A stretch of DNA of 55,306 nt. It comes from Eubacteriales bacterium. Its GTDB lineage: Bacteria; Bacillota; Clostridia; Saccharofermentanales; UBA5734. Where the stretch lies: assembly GCA_028685755.1 (NCBI GenBank), contig JAQUDJ010000004.1:20035-75340 (forward strand), in the 5' to 3' direction. This document shows positions 1 to 9,154 of the stretch, piece after piece. A program made the position numbers and the translations under genes. The notes beneath the pieces are model-generated. The model was given only the letters and a program-made list of their open reading frames with translations, was not told the DNA's origin and searched no databases. Each line of letters starts with the position of its first letter. Positions within the stretch are counted from its first letter, which is position 1.

Positions 1-1
1 T

Positions 2-1009
2 GGGCCATTAGCTCCCGTATTAGATGCCCTTCAAAACAAAATACTCGAACGGATGATGGCAGGAATTGCCGACGTAATTGAACCCGAAATCAAAGCGTCC
101 CTTTCGGATTTGTTCGGCCAACTCGACGAAATCAGCGACCTGCGACAGAATTTGACCGACGGCTCTTTTGCAGAAATGACGGGACAGATTGTATCACCGG
201 GTGCGCCTGAATTGTCAGGTTTAAACAACTTGATTCAAAGCCTTTCTTGGCAGCAAGTTGATTGGTCGATGGTGGAATCACCGCTTGTGCAGAAATATTT
301 TCTAGCTGAATATAGTTTGGCCTATTTTAATCGAGCTGTTCATATTCGCTTGCAAGACGGTGAATCCGTTGTCATTCGCAATCTGCCGGGCAATGCCTTT
401 TCAGAAATGCCACCGCAACGCACGACTGAATTAGAACAAATGTTAACAGGCTTGCCGGCAGACGAGGCTCAAGCTTGGATACGTGCGCAATTGACCTTTT
501 TGCGCAGCTCGATCACCCTTGCGGAAATGCTACAAGATGAAGCGCAGATGGCGCAATTTCGGTCGTTAGCACTGGCTGCAGTCACGGCAATCAGCGTGCT
601 TTCAAGCGCAACAATTAACATTGATCCCAAAATGCTGACGTGGTTATTTGCCATCGGCCAAGCGATCCAAGAGGGACTTACTCAAACAACTGATTTACTG
701 TCAGGTGAGGAAGTTCCCCTGTTCTCTGAAAATTTGCTCAGCTCATCTAGCGAGGTCGCAAGTAATCTTTTATCAAGTGGCTTATCAAAACTAGACTGGT
801 ATTACAGTGATTATCTGCGCCTGTTTCTGTTGGCTATGCCTAAGGAAACATTGCTCGATCGGATCGGTCAACAAATCACTCGAGCGTTAGGCGAAGATTT
901 TGCGACTGAGATCAGTTTGGAGGTCAATGTCCAAGACCAAGTATTGCCTGGACCTAGCAATGGCCAACATCTATTTTCGCTGAAAATGGGCTATGCTGAT
1001 GGCACTTAA
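2..1009 (+). CDS. DUF5702-like protein, Tad locus (5' partial)
   Basis: The reading frame is open from the first bases of the window, so the gene begins upstream and about 335 C-terminal residues are seen. The segment holding YSDYLRLFLLAMPKETLLDR resembles the end of the DUF5702 family, which occurs in clostridial Tad (tight adherence) pilus loci beside TadE/TadF pseudopilins. Before it lies a helix-rich stretch with a hydrophobic piece (LALAAVTAISVLSSATINI). The next gene overlaps its end by 17 bp and encodes a TadE-like protein, which fits a Tad operon. The molecular role of DUF5702 is not established; by context it is an envelope or pilus-associated protein. The family call is from memory of the pattern. 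The ATG at 53 is internal, not the start. Confidence 0.6.
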   Translation, partial: GPLAPVLDALQNKILERMMAGIADVIEPEIKASLSDLFGQLDEISDLRQNLTDGSFAEMTGQIVSPGAPELSGLNNLIQSLSWQQVDWSMVESPLVQKYFLAEYSLAYFNRAVHIRLQDGESVVIRNLPGNAFSEMPPQRTTELEQMLTGLPADEAQAWIRAQLTFLRSSITLAEMLQDEAQMAQFRSLALAAVTAISVLSSATINIDPKMLTWLFAIGQAIQEGLTQTTDLLSGEEVPLFSENLLSSSSEVASNLLSSGLSKLDWYYSDYLRLFLLAMPKETLLDRIGQQITRALGEDFATEISLEVNVQDQVLPGPSNGQHLFSLKMGYADGT

Positions 1010-1973
1010 AAGAGACTGGCATACGTTTTGTTTTCGGCGCGGCAGTCTCGCACTTGAAACTGCCTTGGTTTTACCAGTCGTCTTATTGATCATCGCATTT
1101 TTCATGGCTTTAAATGTTCACGAGCAGCGACGCTTGTTGGTCGCACAAGCGCTCGATGCAACCTGCGCTGAATTTTCATTGATCAAACCACTCCAGGATC
1201 AATTAGTGCCCGAAAGCTCAACTGCTTCATTTTCGCTCCCCACATGGCTCGTTGATGAAGGAGAAGCGCTTGTCAGCGAAGCACTCATCAGCGCCCGTGT
1301 TATAGATTGGATTGATCAATTGCATGACCAATCCCTGTTTCAGCGCAGCAGCCTTATCCCCCAAGACCTCACTATCGAAATCCAAGATGATTTTCAAACA
1401 TCCGCGTTATGGTTCATTGCGCGTTATCCTGAACAAATTCTGGGGTATACATACACGGCTCACGTTGTTGCGTTGTGTCCCGTCTGGCGCTTGCCAGCTC
1501 TTGCTACGACAATATTATCCGATTCTGAAAAGGATGGGGTGTGGTTACTCGATAATTTCGCGCGTGGGCAGACTTTTCGGCAGATATTTCATGCCAATTT
1601 GCCCTATGATTTTCCGGTGATTGCCAGCTGGGCGAATCAGCGTGCGACGTTGATTCATAGCCTCGATTTGACCGCGCCGACATATCAAAAAACTAGCGAA
1701 ATCAGTAGCGTGCTCCGTGTAAAAATTAGTCAACTCGCCGCGTTTCAAGGCGCGAATTATCAGCGTGAAGCAGAGCAAATTAGGATTAAAGCGTCAGAAA
1801 TCGAGTCCCGCCAAATCATTTTAATCGTGCCAGAAAATTATGATGCAACTCGCTTAGCTTCAGTTATTGATGAGATGATTGCCTTTTCAAACGAACAAGG
1901 AATTCAATTCGTTGTTCGTCCCTATGGCGTTAGTCACCGTTACGATCCGATTCCGATACGATCGACTTCATAA
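993..1973 (+). CDS. TadE-like pseudopilin / Tad pilus-associated membrane protein
   Basis: A 326-residue protein with a short basic N-terminus (ALKRDWHTFCFRRG) followed by SLALETALVLPVVLLIIAFF, one long hydrophobic helix (about residues 18-40) with a glutamate near its start. This is the signature of TadE/TadF pseudopilins and related Tad proteins, which are inserted through this helix and expose the rest outside. The soluble part (about 45-326) has no motif I recognise and is longer than simple TadE proteins (usually 130-200 residues). The start overlaps the upstream DUF5702-like gene by 17 bp; an ATG at 999 is an equally good start. It is the last gene of its operon, since a new promoter follows at 2052-2080. 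Confidence 0.6.
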   Translation: MLMALKRDWHTFCFRRGSLALETALVLPVVLLIIAFFMALNVHEQRRLLVAQALDATCAEFSLIKPLQDQLVPESSTASFSLPTWLVDEGEALVSEALISARVIDWIDQLHDQSLFQRSSLIPQDLTIEIQDDFQTSALWFIARYPEQILGYTYTAHVVALCPVWRLPALATTILSDSEKDGVWLLDNFARGQTFRQIFHANLPYDFPVIASWANQRATLIHSLDLTAPTYQKTSEISSVLRVKISQLAAFQGANYQREAEQIRIKASEIESRQIILIVPENYDATRLASVIDEMIAFSNEQGIQFVVRPYGVSHRYDPIPIRSTS

Positions 1974-2051
1974 ATCCCGAAATGGCTACTGGATAGAATC
2001 GATTCCGTCTTTGCACAAAACGATTCACCAGACTACGCAAAGATCGTTTCC

Positions 2052-2080
2052 TTGTAACTTCAGAGGGGTTGCGGTAAAAT
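2052..2080 (+). promoter_or_regulatory. sigma-A-type promoter for yerC-secA
   Basis: TTGTAA at 2052-2057 and TAAAAT at 2075-2080 are separated by 17 nt. Transcription would start near 2087, about 43 nt before the yerC start codon. It is the only good promoter in the 156-bp gap after the Tad genes and separates the two units. Confidence 0.6.
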
Positions 2081-2129
2081 TTTAGGCGTGTTGCAACGCG
2101 CCGAAATCGGCTGTAACTGAGGTAAAGCC

Positions 2130-2435
2130 ATGAACCGCAAACTTAAAGATCAAGATACCGATCTTTTATTCAAAGCCATAATGAGTTTGAAGAGCGAGCA
2201 AGAATGCTACGATTTTTTTGAGGACGTCTGTACGATTGCTGAAATCAAATCCCTCTCGCAACGCTTACACGTCGCACGGATGCTGCGTGAGAAAAAAACC
2301 TATATCGAAATTTGCGATTCAACCGGTGTGAGCACCGCGACAATCAGCCGTGTTAACCGTGCTTTAGCGTACGGGGCCGATGGCTATAAATTAGTCCTTG
2401 ACCGCTTAGATCAGGACGCCGCAACGAAAGGATAA
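2130..2435 (+). CDS. yerC: YerC/YecD family TrpR-related DNA-binding protein
   Basis: 101 residues with the TrpR-superfamily fold pattern. The core IAEIKSLSQRLHVARMLRE is followed by the helix-turn-helix TYIEICDSTGVSTATISRVN (about residues 57-76), typical of the YerC/YecD family of Firmicutes. In the Trp repressor the same fold binds operator DNA with tryptophan; no ligand is known to me for YerC. The start has GAGGT upstream with suitable spacing. secA begins 6 bp after its stop, so the two are cotranscribed, and YerC may regulate its own operon. The family assignment is firm; the targets are unknown. Confidence 0.85.
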   Translation: MNRKLKDQDTDLLFKAIMSLKSEQECYDFFEDVCTIAEIKSLSQRLHVARMLREKKTYIEICDSTGVSTATISRVNRALAYGADGYKLVLDRLDQDAATKG

Positions 2436-2441
2436 TTAAAC

Positions 2442-5306
2442 ATGGGTATCTTAGATAAAATGTTCGGCACGCATTCCGATCGCGAGATCAAACGAATGAT
2501 GCCGATCATTGAAGCCGTTGAAAAACAGGCACCACGCTATCAGCAAATGTCTGAAACAGAATTAATTAGCCAGACAGACACTTTCAAGGCACGACTTACA
2601 GCAGGAGAGACTTTAGATGATATCTTGCCGGAGGCTTTCGCGACCGTTCGTGAAGCGGCTTTACGGGTTTTAGACATGTATCATTATCAGGTTCAGCTCA
2701 TCGGTGGTTTAGCCTTACATCAAGGTCGTATCGCGGAGATGAAAACAGGTGAAGGCAAAACCTTGATGGCGACACTGCCAGTTTACCTCAATGCGTTGAC
2801 TGGGCGCGGCGTCTATGTTGTCACGGTTAACGATTACCTTGCACGACGCGACAGTGAATGGATGGGCAAGATTTATCGTTATTTAGGCCTCTCAGTTGGC
2901 TTGATCGTTCACGGGTTAAGTAATGAGCAAAGGCGCGCTGCCTATGCTGCGGATATTACCTACGGCACAAATAACGAATATGGTTTTGATTACCTGCGTG
3001 ACAACATGGTCACCTATAAAGAACAACGTGTGCAACGTGAGCTCAATTTTGCGATTGTTGATGAAGTCGATAGCATTTTGATCGACGAAGCGCGGACCCC
3101 GCTGATTATTTCCGGTCAAGGTGACGAATCATCAGATCTTTACGAACGGGCTAATCGCCTGATCAAGGGCTTGCGTGTCCGCGTGATCCAAGAAACTGAT
3201 GATAAGCAAGATTTAGAAGAAATCAGCGCCGAAGCCGACTACATTGTCGATGAAAAGGCTAAATCAGCCGTACTCACAGCAAGTGGTGTCAAAAAATCCG
3301 AAACATATTTTAAGGTCGACAATCTCTCCGATCAGGAAAACTATCAGATCAATCATCACATCAACAACGCCATGCGCGCGCATGGGATCATGCACATCGA
3401 TCAGGATTACGTCATCAAAGATGGCGAAGTCATCATCGTTGACGATTTTACGGGTCGATTAATGTTTGGACGACGTTATAGTAATGGTTTGCATCAAGCG
3501 ATCGAAGCCAAAGAAGGCGTTAAAATTGAAAATGAGAACAAAACGCTAGCTACCGTAACGTTCCAGAACTACTTCCGGATGTTCAAAAAGCTCTCGGGCA
3601 TGACGGGTACCGCTTTGACGGAAGAAAATGAATTCCGGGCGATCTATAGTCTCGATGTCATTTGCATTCCTACCAATCGCCCGATGGTTCGTATCGATCA
3701 AGCGGATGCCGTATATAAGACCCAAAACGGTAAATATCAATCTGTTTTAACGGAGGTCATCGCAGCTAACGCGAAAGGTCAGCCCGTCTTGATCGGGACG
3801 ATCTCTGTTGATAAGTCCGAATATTTGTCGAGCTTATTCAAGCGCAACGGCATTGCCCATAATGTTTTGAACGCCAAGCAACACGAACGGGAAGCTGAAA
3901 TTGTAGCCCAGGCCGGTCGCATGGGCGCTGTGACGATCGCGACCAACATGGCTGGACGTGGTACGGACATCTTGTTAGGCGGTAACCCAGAATATCTCGC
4001 AAAACAAGAATTGCGCAAAAGTGGCATGCTCGAAGAATTGATTGATGCCTCAACAGCCCATCATGAAACGGCTGATCCGCTCGTGCTCGATGCCCGCAAC
4101 CGCTACACTGAATTTTACAATCGATTCAAGAGTCAGACATCGGTTGAACGTGAAAAAGTAATCGCGGCTGGAGGCCTGTTTATCCTCGGTACCGAGCGCC
4201 ATGAATCTCGCCGCATTGATAATCAGTTGCGCGGTCGCTCTGGTCGCCAAGGTGATCCGGGTCGTAGCAAATTTTATCTATCACTTGAGGATGATTTGAT
4301 GCGCCTCTTTGGTGGTGATCGCATGACCACAGTCTTTGCGGCACTAGGTGTTGATGAAAGCATGGAAATTGAACATAGCATGCTCTCGAAGGCGATCGAA
4401 TCTGCTCAGAAAAAGGTTGAAGGCCGCAACTTCAGCATCCGCAAGCACGTCCTTGAATATGATGATGTGATGAATAAACAACGTGAAATGATCTATACCC
4501 AGCGCAAACAGGTGCTCGAAGGTGAAGATCTCCATGTGTATTATCAAAAGATGATTGGCCATGTTATCACCGAAACGATGCTCGATTTCTGTGCTGATCA
4601 GCCCAATTCGGAATTGTGGGATGTCGCGGGAATTCAGGCTAAGCTTCTTGATTTATGCGGTGAATTACCATCCCTCAAAAAGCTATCCGGTCAACATCAT
4701 GGTCTCGATGCTGAATCGCTAACAGAAGAACTCGTCGCCGAAGCGTTAACCCGCTTTGAAAGCCGTGTTGCAGATATCGGCACGCCTGAATTGATGCGCG
4801 AAGCAGAACGCGTCATTTTACTCAGGACCGTCGATAGTCATTGGATGGATCACATCGATCAAATGGATGACTTGCGCGACAGTATCGGCATGCGTGGCTA
4901 TGCTCAGCATGATCCGGTCATCGAATACAAAAAAGAAGGCTTCTCAATGTTTGAGGAGATGACTAAGGATATCCAAGTCGATGCCGTGCGGCTCATGATG
5001 CGTGCTCGTTTTAATGTCGAAAACATCATGCAGCGCCATGCCGTTGCTAAAAACCTTTCAGAAGGCCATGGCGGTAGTGGTTTCAGCGATGACGAGGCAG
5101 AATCTTCAAGCAATAAGCCTGCAACATTCAACAACGCCAATCCTGTTTCAAATAAAGCACCTAGCATGCCAAGCTCACGTCCAACGGCTGCCCCTACCAA
5201 ACAAACCATCCCACAACACCGTGACGAGGCCAAAGTGGGTCGCAACGACCCCTGCCCTTGTGGCAGTGGTAAAAAATATAAAAATTGTCATGGTCAAAAT
5301 AGTTGA
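2442..5306 (+). CDS. secA: SecA preprotein translocase ATPase
   Basis: SecA is the cytoplasmic motor that pushes unfolded preproteins through SecYEG using ATP. The 954-residue product shows Walker A GEGKT (103-107), DEVD (207-210) with [11 protein letters not shown] just after, [12 protein letters not shown] and [14 protein letters not shown]-type helicase motifs, and a C-terminal zinc SEC-C motif (C938, C940, C949, H950) that in other species contacts SecB or the ribosome. It is longer than Bacillus SecA (about 840). Extra length is visible near residues 225-270 and in a Ser/Pro/Asn-rich linker (about 875-930) before the zinc motif. The start has AAAGGAT upstream and lies 6 bp after yerC. 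The purine nucleoside phosphorylase gene follows within about 20 bp. Confidence 0.97.
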   Translation: MGILDKMFGTHSDREIKRMMPIIEAVEKQAPRYQQMSETELISQTDTFKARLTAGETLDDILPEAFATVREAALRVLDMYHYQVQLIGGLALHQGRIAEMKTGEGKTLMATLPVYLNALTGRGVYVVTVNDYLARRDSEWMGKIYRYLGLSVGLIVHGLSNEQRRAAYAADITYGTNNEYGFDYLRDNMVTYKEQRVQRELNFAIVDEVDSILIDEARTPLIISGQGDESSDLYERANRLIKGLRVRVIQETDDKQDLEEISAEADYIVDEKAKSAVLTASGVKKSETYFKVDNLSDQENYQINHHINNAMRAHGIMHIDQDYVIKDGEVIIVDDFTGRLMFGRRYSNGLHQAIEAKEGVKIENENKTLATVTFQNYFRMFKKLSGMTGTALTEENEFRAIYSLDVICIPTNRPMVRIDQADAVYKTQNGKYQSVLTEVIAANAKGQPVLIGTISVDKSEYLSSLFKRNGIAHNVLNAKQHEREAEIVAQAGRMGAVTIATNMAGRGTDILLGGNPEYLAKQELRKSGMLEELIDASTAHHETADPLVLDARNRYTEFYNRFKSQTSVEREKVIAAGGLFILGTERHESRRIDNQLRGRSGRQGDPGRSKFYLSLEDDLMRLFGGDRMTTVFAALGVDESMEIEHSMLSKAIESAQKKVEGRNFSIRKHVLEYDDVMNKQREMIYTQRKQVLEGEDLHVYYQKMIGHVITETMLDFCADQPNSELWDVAGIQAKLLDLCGELPSLKKLSGQHHGLDAESLTEELVAEALTRFESRVADIGTPELMREAERVILLRTVDSHWMDHIDQMDDLRDSIGMRGYAQHDPVIEYKKEGFSMFEEMTKDIQVDAVRLMMRARFNVENIMQRHAVAKNLSEGHGGSGFSDDEAESSSNKPATFNNANPVSNKAPSMPSSRPTAAPTKQTIPQHRDEAKVGRNDPCPCGSGKKYKNCHGQNS

Positions 5307-5327
5307 TTGAATCAGCGAGGTAAAAGG

Positions 5328-6167
5328 ATGTCAGACTTAAAAGAAACAGCCGTCTATGAACAACAGATTCAAGCCGCTGCAGACTATTTACGCGCAATAA
5401 AACCAGGACAAATTGATGTTTTGTTGATTTTGGGATCCGGCCTAGGTGCACTCGCCGAAAAAGTCGGACAACCCACAATCGTTGATTATGCAGACATACC
5501 AGGTTTCCCGAAAGCGACCGTTTTTGGGCATGCCGGTAAGTTGTTTATTGGCAGTTGGGGTGAGAAGCGTATTGCCGTGATGCAGGGCCGTTTCCATTAT
5601 TATGAAGGTCATGATCTGCGCGCAGTGACATTACCGATTCGTGTCATGCAGGCGCTTGATGTAAAGACCTTAATCCTGACAAACGCAGCTGGTGGCATGG
5701 GTGATGGGATGAAAGCTGGCGATTTGATGTTGATTACCGATCACATCAGTTTCTTTACTGAATCGCCTTTGCGTGGCGGTAATTTGGACAACTTTGGGGT
5801 GCGCTTTATCGATCAAACTCAAGTCTATGCAAAGTCCCTCGGTGCATTAGCCCAATCTGTCGCTGCTGAACAAGGTACACTTTTGCATCAGGGTGTTTAT
5901 TGTTTTTGTAAAGGACCGCAATTTGAAACGCCAGCTGAGATTCGTATGCTAAAACTATGTGGTGCTTCAGCTGCTGGGATGTCAACCGTTCCGGAAGCGA
6001 TTGTCGCCGTCCACGGCGGGATGTCGGTTCTCGGCCTAACGTGTATCACCAACTTGGCATCAGGCCTCTCAGGCCAGCCCTTAAGCCACCAGGAAGTACT
6101 TGAAGTCGGGGCACAAGCAAGTGGCAAGATGATCGATCTCTTATCAGGTATCTTGGATCGCATTTGA
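5328..6167 (+). CDS. punA: Purine nucleoside phosphorylase (trimeric class)
   Basis: Catalyses phosphorolysis of inosine/guanosine-type nucleosides to the base and ribose-1-phosphate in purine salvage. Visible features: LILGSGLG phosphate loop, GRFHYYEGHD, LTNAAGGM, GPQFETPAEIR, and GMSTVPEAIVAVH with a later TN pair (ITNLASG) that reads 6-oxopurines in this class. Length is 279 residues, normal for the family. I place the start at ATG 5328, which has GAGG 7 nt upstream; a TTG at 5307 directly after the secA stop would add seven residues but has no ribosome binding site. An oddity is CFC in the loop before GPQFETP. Together with the next two genes it could salvage the purine of MTA and SAH after deamination. 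Substrate preference within 6-oxopurines is inferred. Confidence 0.92.
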   Translation: MSDLKETAVYEQQIQAAADYLRAIKPGQIDVLLILGSGLGALAEKVGQPTIVDYADIPGFPKATVFGHAGKLFIGSWGEKRIAVMQGRFHYYEGHDLRAVTLPIRVMQALDVKTLILTNAAGGMGDGMKAGDLMLITDHISFFTESPLRGGNLDNFGVRFIDQTQVYAKSLGALAQSVAAEQGTLLHQGVYCFCKGPQFETPAEIRMLKLCGASAAGMSTVPEAIVAVHGGMSVLGLTCITNLASGLSGQPLSHQEVLEVGAQASGKMIDLLSGILDRI

Positions 6168-6193
6168 TTAAAAGATTAATTTTCATTAAATTC

Positions 6194-6248
6194 GTTTCAA
6201 AAAATTGAAACAACAAAAATGAAAAAGCAAAAATGAAACAACAAAATC
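6194..6248 (+). repeat. AT-rich inverted repeat and 14-nt tandem repeats upstream of ahcY
   Basis: GTTTCAA(6194-6200)-AAAA-TTGAAAC(6205-6211) is a perfect 7-bp palindrome. It overlaps three tandem copies of a 14-nt purine-rich unit starting at 6207, 6221 and 6235 (GAAACAACAAAAAT, GAAAAAGCAAAAAT, GAAACAACAAAATC). They lie in the 144-bp gap before ahcY. No clear terminator or strong promoter is visible in the gap; a weak TTCAAA/TATTTA pair exists at 6254-6280. Function unknown: operator, UP-element-like sequence or unstructured leader are possible. Confidence 0.6.
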
Positions 6249-6311
6249 AATATTTCAAATTCACTTACATCGAATATTTAAACCCGACTTGAATCACAGG
6301 AGGACTCCAAA

Positions 6312-7574
6312 GTGGCATATGCTGTCAAAGATATTAATTTAGCGCCAGCTGGTAAACTCAAAATCGAATGGGCTGCAGCGAATATGCCGGTTCTCGCTAA
6401 AATTGGCGAGGAATTCGAAAAAAACAAACCGTTGAAAGGCCTCCGCATTGCGGTGAGCGTTCACGTTGAAGCTAAAACCGCTTGGTTGGCTAAAACACTT
6501 GTAAAAGGTGGCGCAGAGGTCAGTCTGACCGGCTGTAACCCCTTATCAACCCAAGATGATGTCGCGGCTGCGCTAGCCGCTGAGGGTATGCAGATCTTCG
6601 CAGTACATGGTGCAGATCCGGAAACGTATGTTGGGCATTTGCGTCAAGCCCTTGCGATCAAACCGCATCTGATCATTGATGATGGTGGCGATTTTGCCCA
6701 ACTATTACATACTACCGAAAAGCATCTGACAACTGATTTAATCGGTGGCAGTGAAGAGACCACAACGGGTGTCAAACGCTTAAAAATCCTCGAACAAGAG
6801 GGTAAATTGTTGTATCCGGCCATTGCGGTCAATGATGCACGTTGCAAGCATTTGTTCGACAATCGTTTTGGGACGGGCCAATCCGTCTGGACATCGATTA
6901 TGACCTTGACCAATTTGGTCGTAGCGGGCAAGACTGTCGTCGTCAATGGCTTTGGCATGTGCGGCAAAGGCGTTGCCTTACGAGCTGCAGGTTTAGGCGC
7001 GCGCGTCGTTGTCACTGAAATAGACCCCGTCAAAGCCTGTGAGGCATTGATGGAAGGATATGAAGTCATGAACATGGATCAGGCTGCTGCTGAAGGCGAT
7101 GTGTTCTGTACGGTTACAGGATGTCGCGATGTTATCACAAACGAGCATTTCCCGAAAATGAAAGATGGCGTTATATTGTGTAATGCTGGCCACTTTGACG
7201 TCGAAATCAATCTCAATCAACTCGCTGCGAGTTCAAAATCGATTAATATTGTTCGCCCGAATATCCAAGCTTATGAACAACTAGACGGCCGTCGTATCCA
7301 TATACTTGCAGAAGGTCGACTCGTTAATTTAGCAGGCGGTGATGGACATCCGGCTGAAATTATGGATATGAGCTTTGCATTGCAAGCGATGTCTGTCTTA
7401 TATCTTGCGCAAATTGGTAAAACTCTGAAACCTGGTGTTTATAATCTACCTGCAGAAATTGACGATCGTGTCGCATCGTTATTACTCGAACATAAGAAGC
7501 GTTCAATAGACGTCCTGACGCCTGAACAAGCTTACTATCTCGATAACTGGGATTTGGAGATGATTGAAAATTGA
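6312..7574 (+). CDS. ahcY: Adenosylhomocysteinase (SAH hydrolase)
   Basis: Reversibly splits S-adenosylhomocysteine, the product inhibitor of SAM methyltransferases, into adenosine and homocysteine using tightly bound NAD. The 420-residue protein has the substrate-domain motifs DDGGDF and GGSEETTTG, the lysine/aspartate segment NDARCKHLFDNRFGTGQS, and the Rossmann motif VNGFGMCGKG, followed by GHFDVEI. It is the short form lacking the 40-residue insertion of the eukaryotic/proteobacterial enzyme. GTG start with a perfect AGGAGG 7 nt upstream. It overlaps the deaminase gene by 4 bp (TTGA), so the two are translationally coupled. Confidence 0.95.
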   Translation: MAYAVKDINLAPAGKLKIEWAAANMPVLAKIGEEFEKNKPLKGLRIAVSVHVEAKTAWLAKTLVKGGAEVSLTGCNPLSTQDDVAAALAAEGMQIFAVHGADPETYVGHLRQALAIKPHLIIDDGGDFAQLLHTTEKHLTTDLIGGSEETTTGVKRLKILEQEGKLLYPAIAVNDARCKHLFDNRFGTGQSVWTSIMTLTNLVVAGKTVVVNGFGMCGKGVALRAAGLGARVVVTEIDPVKACEALMEGYEVMNMDQAAAEGDVFCTVTGCRDVITNEHFPKMKDGVILCNAGHFDVEINLNQLAASSKSINIVRPNIQAYEQLDGRRIHILAEGRLVNLAGGDGHPAEIMDMSFALQAMSVLYLAQIGKTLKPGVYNLPAEIDDRVASLLLEHKKRSIDVLTPEQAYYLDNWDLEMIEN

Positions 7575-8902
7575 AGCAACCCGCTGTTCTTTTTAAAAAC
7601 ATTCAAATTGTCACGCCCATGCCAGGCGGACCAGTTCTATCCCTGACAAATGCTTTTGTCGCTGTCGCTGCCGGCGAAATTCGCTATGTTGGCCAATTTG
7701 AGGACACTGCTGTACAGATTCTCAAGGACTGTGGCTTTGCAGAATACGAGTCATACGATGGCCGTCGCAAAATCCTTTGGCCAACGATGGCTAATACCCA
7801 TGGTCATATTCCAATGACTCTAATGCGTAATCAAGCCGATGACGCAGTATTGCACACATGGCTTTTCGAGATGATTTTCCCGCGTGAAAAATACTTGACC
7901 CCTGATCATGTACTCAACGGGACGCGTTTAGGTATGGCAGAAATGATCCGCAGCGGCACGGGGACAGCGGCAGATATGTATTACTATAGCGAATCAGTCG
8001 TGGAAGCTGCTCTCGAATCTGGGATGCGTTTAAATGTGTGCTTCGATGGTAAAGCGACAGGCAGTGATGGCAAAACCCATCTCGTGCGGCCGTCGCTCGA
8101 AAAATTCATTGCGGATTGCCAAACATATGGCCAAGGCCGGATCAATCCCGCACTGCTTGTGCACTCACTTTATTTATACGAGCCAGATCTCCATCGTGAG
8201 TTATCTGAGACGGCCCAAGCCTTGAACTGTTTTGTCCAAGTTCATATTGCAGAAACCAAACGAGAAGTCGAAGAGAGTCTTGCCAAATATGGCAAACGAC
8301 CAGCCTCCATGCTCGCGGAACTCGGATATTTCAAATCGCCGACGATCGCTGCCCATTGTGTCCATCTAGATGATGCAGAGCGCGAAATCCTCAAAGCCCA
8401 TTCTGTTTTCGTCGCACACAATCCGACGAGCAACTTGAAGCTGGGCAGTGGGATTGCTGACGTGGCAGCGATGCTTCGTGCGGGACTTCGCGTCGGACTG
8501 GGGACGGATGGGGCAGCTAGTAACAATAATTTAAATCTTTATCAGGAAATGCGTCTGGCATCATTGTTGGCCAAAGGGACCAGTGGCGATGCCGCTTTAT
8601 TGCCAGCAGACGCACTGATCGAAATGGCCACCTTACATGGTCAAAAAGGCCTTGGTTTTGAGCGTTCGGGGTGTATTGCAGTGGGTTATGAAGCAGACCT
8701 CCAAATTTTAAATGCAGATCAGCCTGCAATGTGGCCGCTTGGTGAACCTACTTCCGCGCTTGTTTATAGCGCCGATGCCGCTTTTGTTGAATCCTTAATG
8801 GTCGCTGGACAGTGGTTGCTGTACAAAAATGATTTACAAACGCTCGATGAAGAAAAAATAAAAGCGGATGCGCTGCGCAGTTCTGCCCGCCTCAATCCTT
8901 GA
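7571..8902 (+). CDS. mtaD: 5-methylthioadenosine/S-adenosylhomocysteine deaminase (amidohydrolase)
   Basis: 443-residue amidohydrolase of the MtaD/TrzN-like group. Metal ligands are visible in the expected order: HxH in NTHGHIPMTLMR, then His in VHIAETKREVEE, His in AAHCVHLDDAE, and Asp in GLGTDGAASNNNLN. Family members deaminate MTA, SAH or adenosine to the inosine analogues. TTG start overlapping the ahcY stop by 4 bp, with GGAG upstream inside ahcY. The coupling to ahcY and proximity to a purine nucleoside phosphorylase support a SAH/MTA/adenosine role rather than guanine or s-triazine deamination, but the exact substrate is inferred. The stop codon lies inside the -35 box of the following tRNA promoter. 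Confidence 0.85.
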   Translation: MKQPAVLFKNIQIVTPMPGGPVLSLTNAFVAVAAGEIRYVGQFEDTAVQILKDCGFAEYESYDGRRKILWPTMANTHGHIPMTLMRNQADDAVLHTWLFEMIFPREKYLTPDHVLNGTRLGMAEMIRSGTGTAADMYYYSESVVEAALESGMRLNVCFDGKATGSDGKTHLVRPSLEKFIADCQTYGQGRINPALLVHSLYLYEPDLHRELSETAQALNCFVQVHIAETKREVEESLAKYGKRPASMLAELGYFKSPTIAAHCVHLDDAEREILKAHSVFVAHNPTSNLKLGSGIADVAAMLRAGLRVGLGTDGAASNNNLNLYQEMRLASLLAKGTSGDAALLPADALIEMATLHGQKGLGFERSGCIAVGYEADLQILNADQPAMWPLGEPTSALVYSADAAFVESLMVAGQWLLYKNDLQTLDEEKIKADALRSSARLNP

Positions 8903-8926
8903 CAGCAAGACGTTTCATGATAAAAT
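8899..8926 (+). promoter_or_regulatory. promoter of tRNA-Thr
   Basis: Consensus TTGACA (8899-8904) and TAAAAT (8921-8926) with a 16-nt spacer. The -35 overlaps the mtaD stop codon. The predicted start, about 8933, is 8 nt before the tRNA. Confidence 0.8.
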
Positions 8927-8940
8927 AAACAAGGCAAAAC

Positions 8941-9015
8941 GCCGCTGTGGCTCAGGGGTAGAGCAATTCACTCGTAATGAATAGGTCGTGGGTCCGATTC
9001 CCACCAGCGGCTCCA
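8941..9015 (+). tRNA. tRNA-Thr (anticodon CGT)
   Basis: Complete cloverleaf. The acceptor GCCGCTG pairs with CAGCGGC; the D-stem is GCTC/GAGC, the anticodon stem ATTCA/TGAAT with loop CTCGTAA (anticodon CGT at 8973-8975), and the T-arm GTGGG/CCCAC with loop TCCGATT. CCA is encoded at 9013-9015. Reads codon ACG. Confidence 0.95.
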
Positions 9016-9019
9016 GCCG

Positions 9020-9067
9020 AAAAAACCACTTTGCAGTAGATTATATCTACAAGTAAAGTGGTTTTTT
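9020..9067 (+). terminator. terminator after tRNA-Thr
   Basis: AAAAAACCACTTT (9020-9032) pairs perfectly with AAAGTGGTTTTTT (9055-9067); an inner GTAGA/TCTAC stem extends the hairpin. The T-tract is part of the 3' arm and A-tract of the 5' arm, so it could work in both directions. Confidence 0.85.
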
Positions 9068-9082
9068 GCATATCTGGTAGCG

Positions 9083-9103
9083 TAGCGAACAAAAATAGCG
9101 AAC
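9083..9103 (+). repeat. direct repeat TAGCGAAC x2 upstream of copZ-like gene
   Basis: TAGCGAAC occurs at 9083-9090 and 9096-9103, 13 bp apart, followed by overlapping TATGCT boxes at 9108 and 9113 that could serve as a -10. No good -35 was found. It is a possible operator for the small metal-binding gene at 9155; it does not match the CopY consensus I know. Confidence 0.35.
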
Positions 9104-9154
9104 GGTTTATGCTATGCTTAAAAGACAAAACCATCATGACAAAGGAGAATAGCG

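Noticed and set aside
4904-5245. 113-codon minus-strand frame opposite secA.
   Set aside because: Lies wholly inside the conserved secA coding region, no start signals, composition of an antisense shadow.
6168-6311. Gap before ahcY considered as a SAH or SAM riboswitch.
   Set aside because: The sequence is AT-rich with short repeats and lacks the conserved stems and GC-rich core of those riboswitches.
6644-7075. 143-codon minus-strand frame opposite ahcY.
   Set aside because: Antisense shadow of the NAD-binding domain; low-complexity Thr/Pro/Ala product with no motif.
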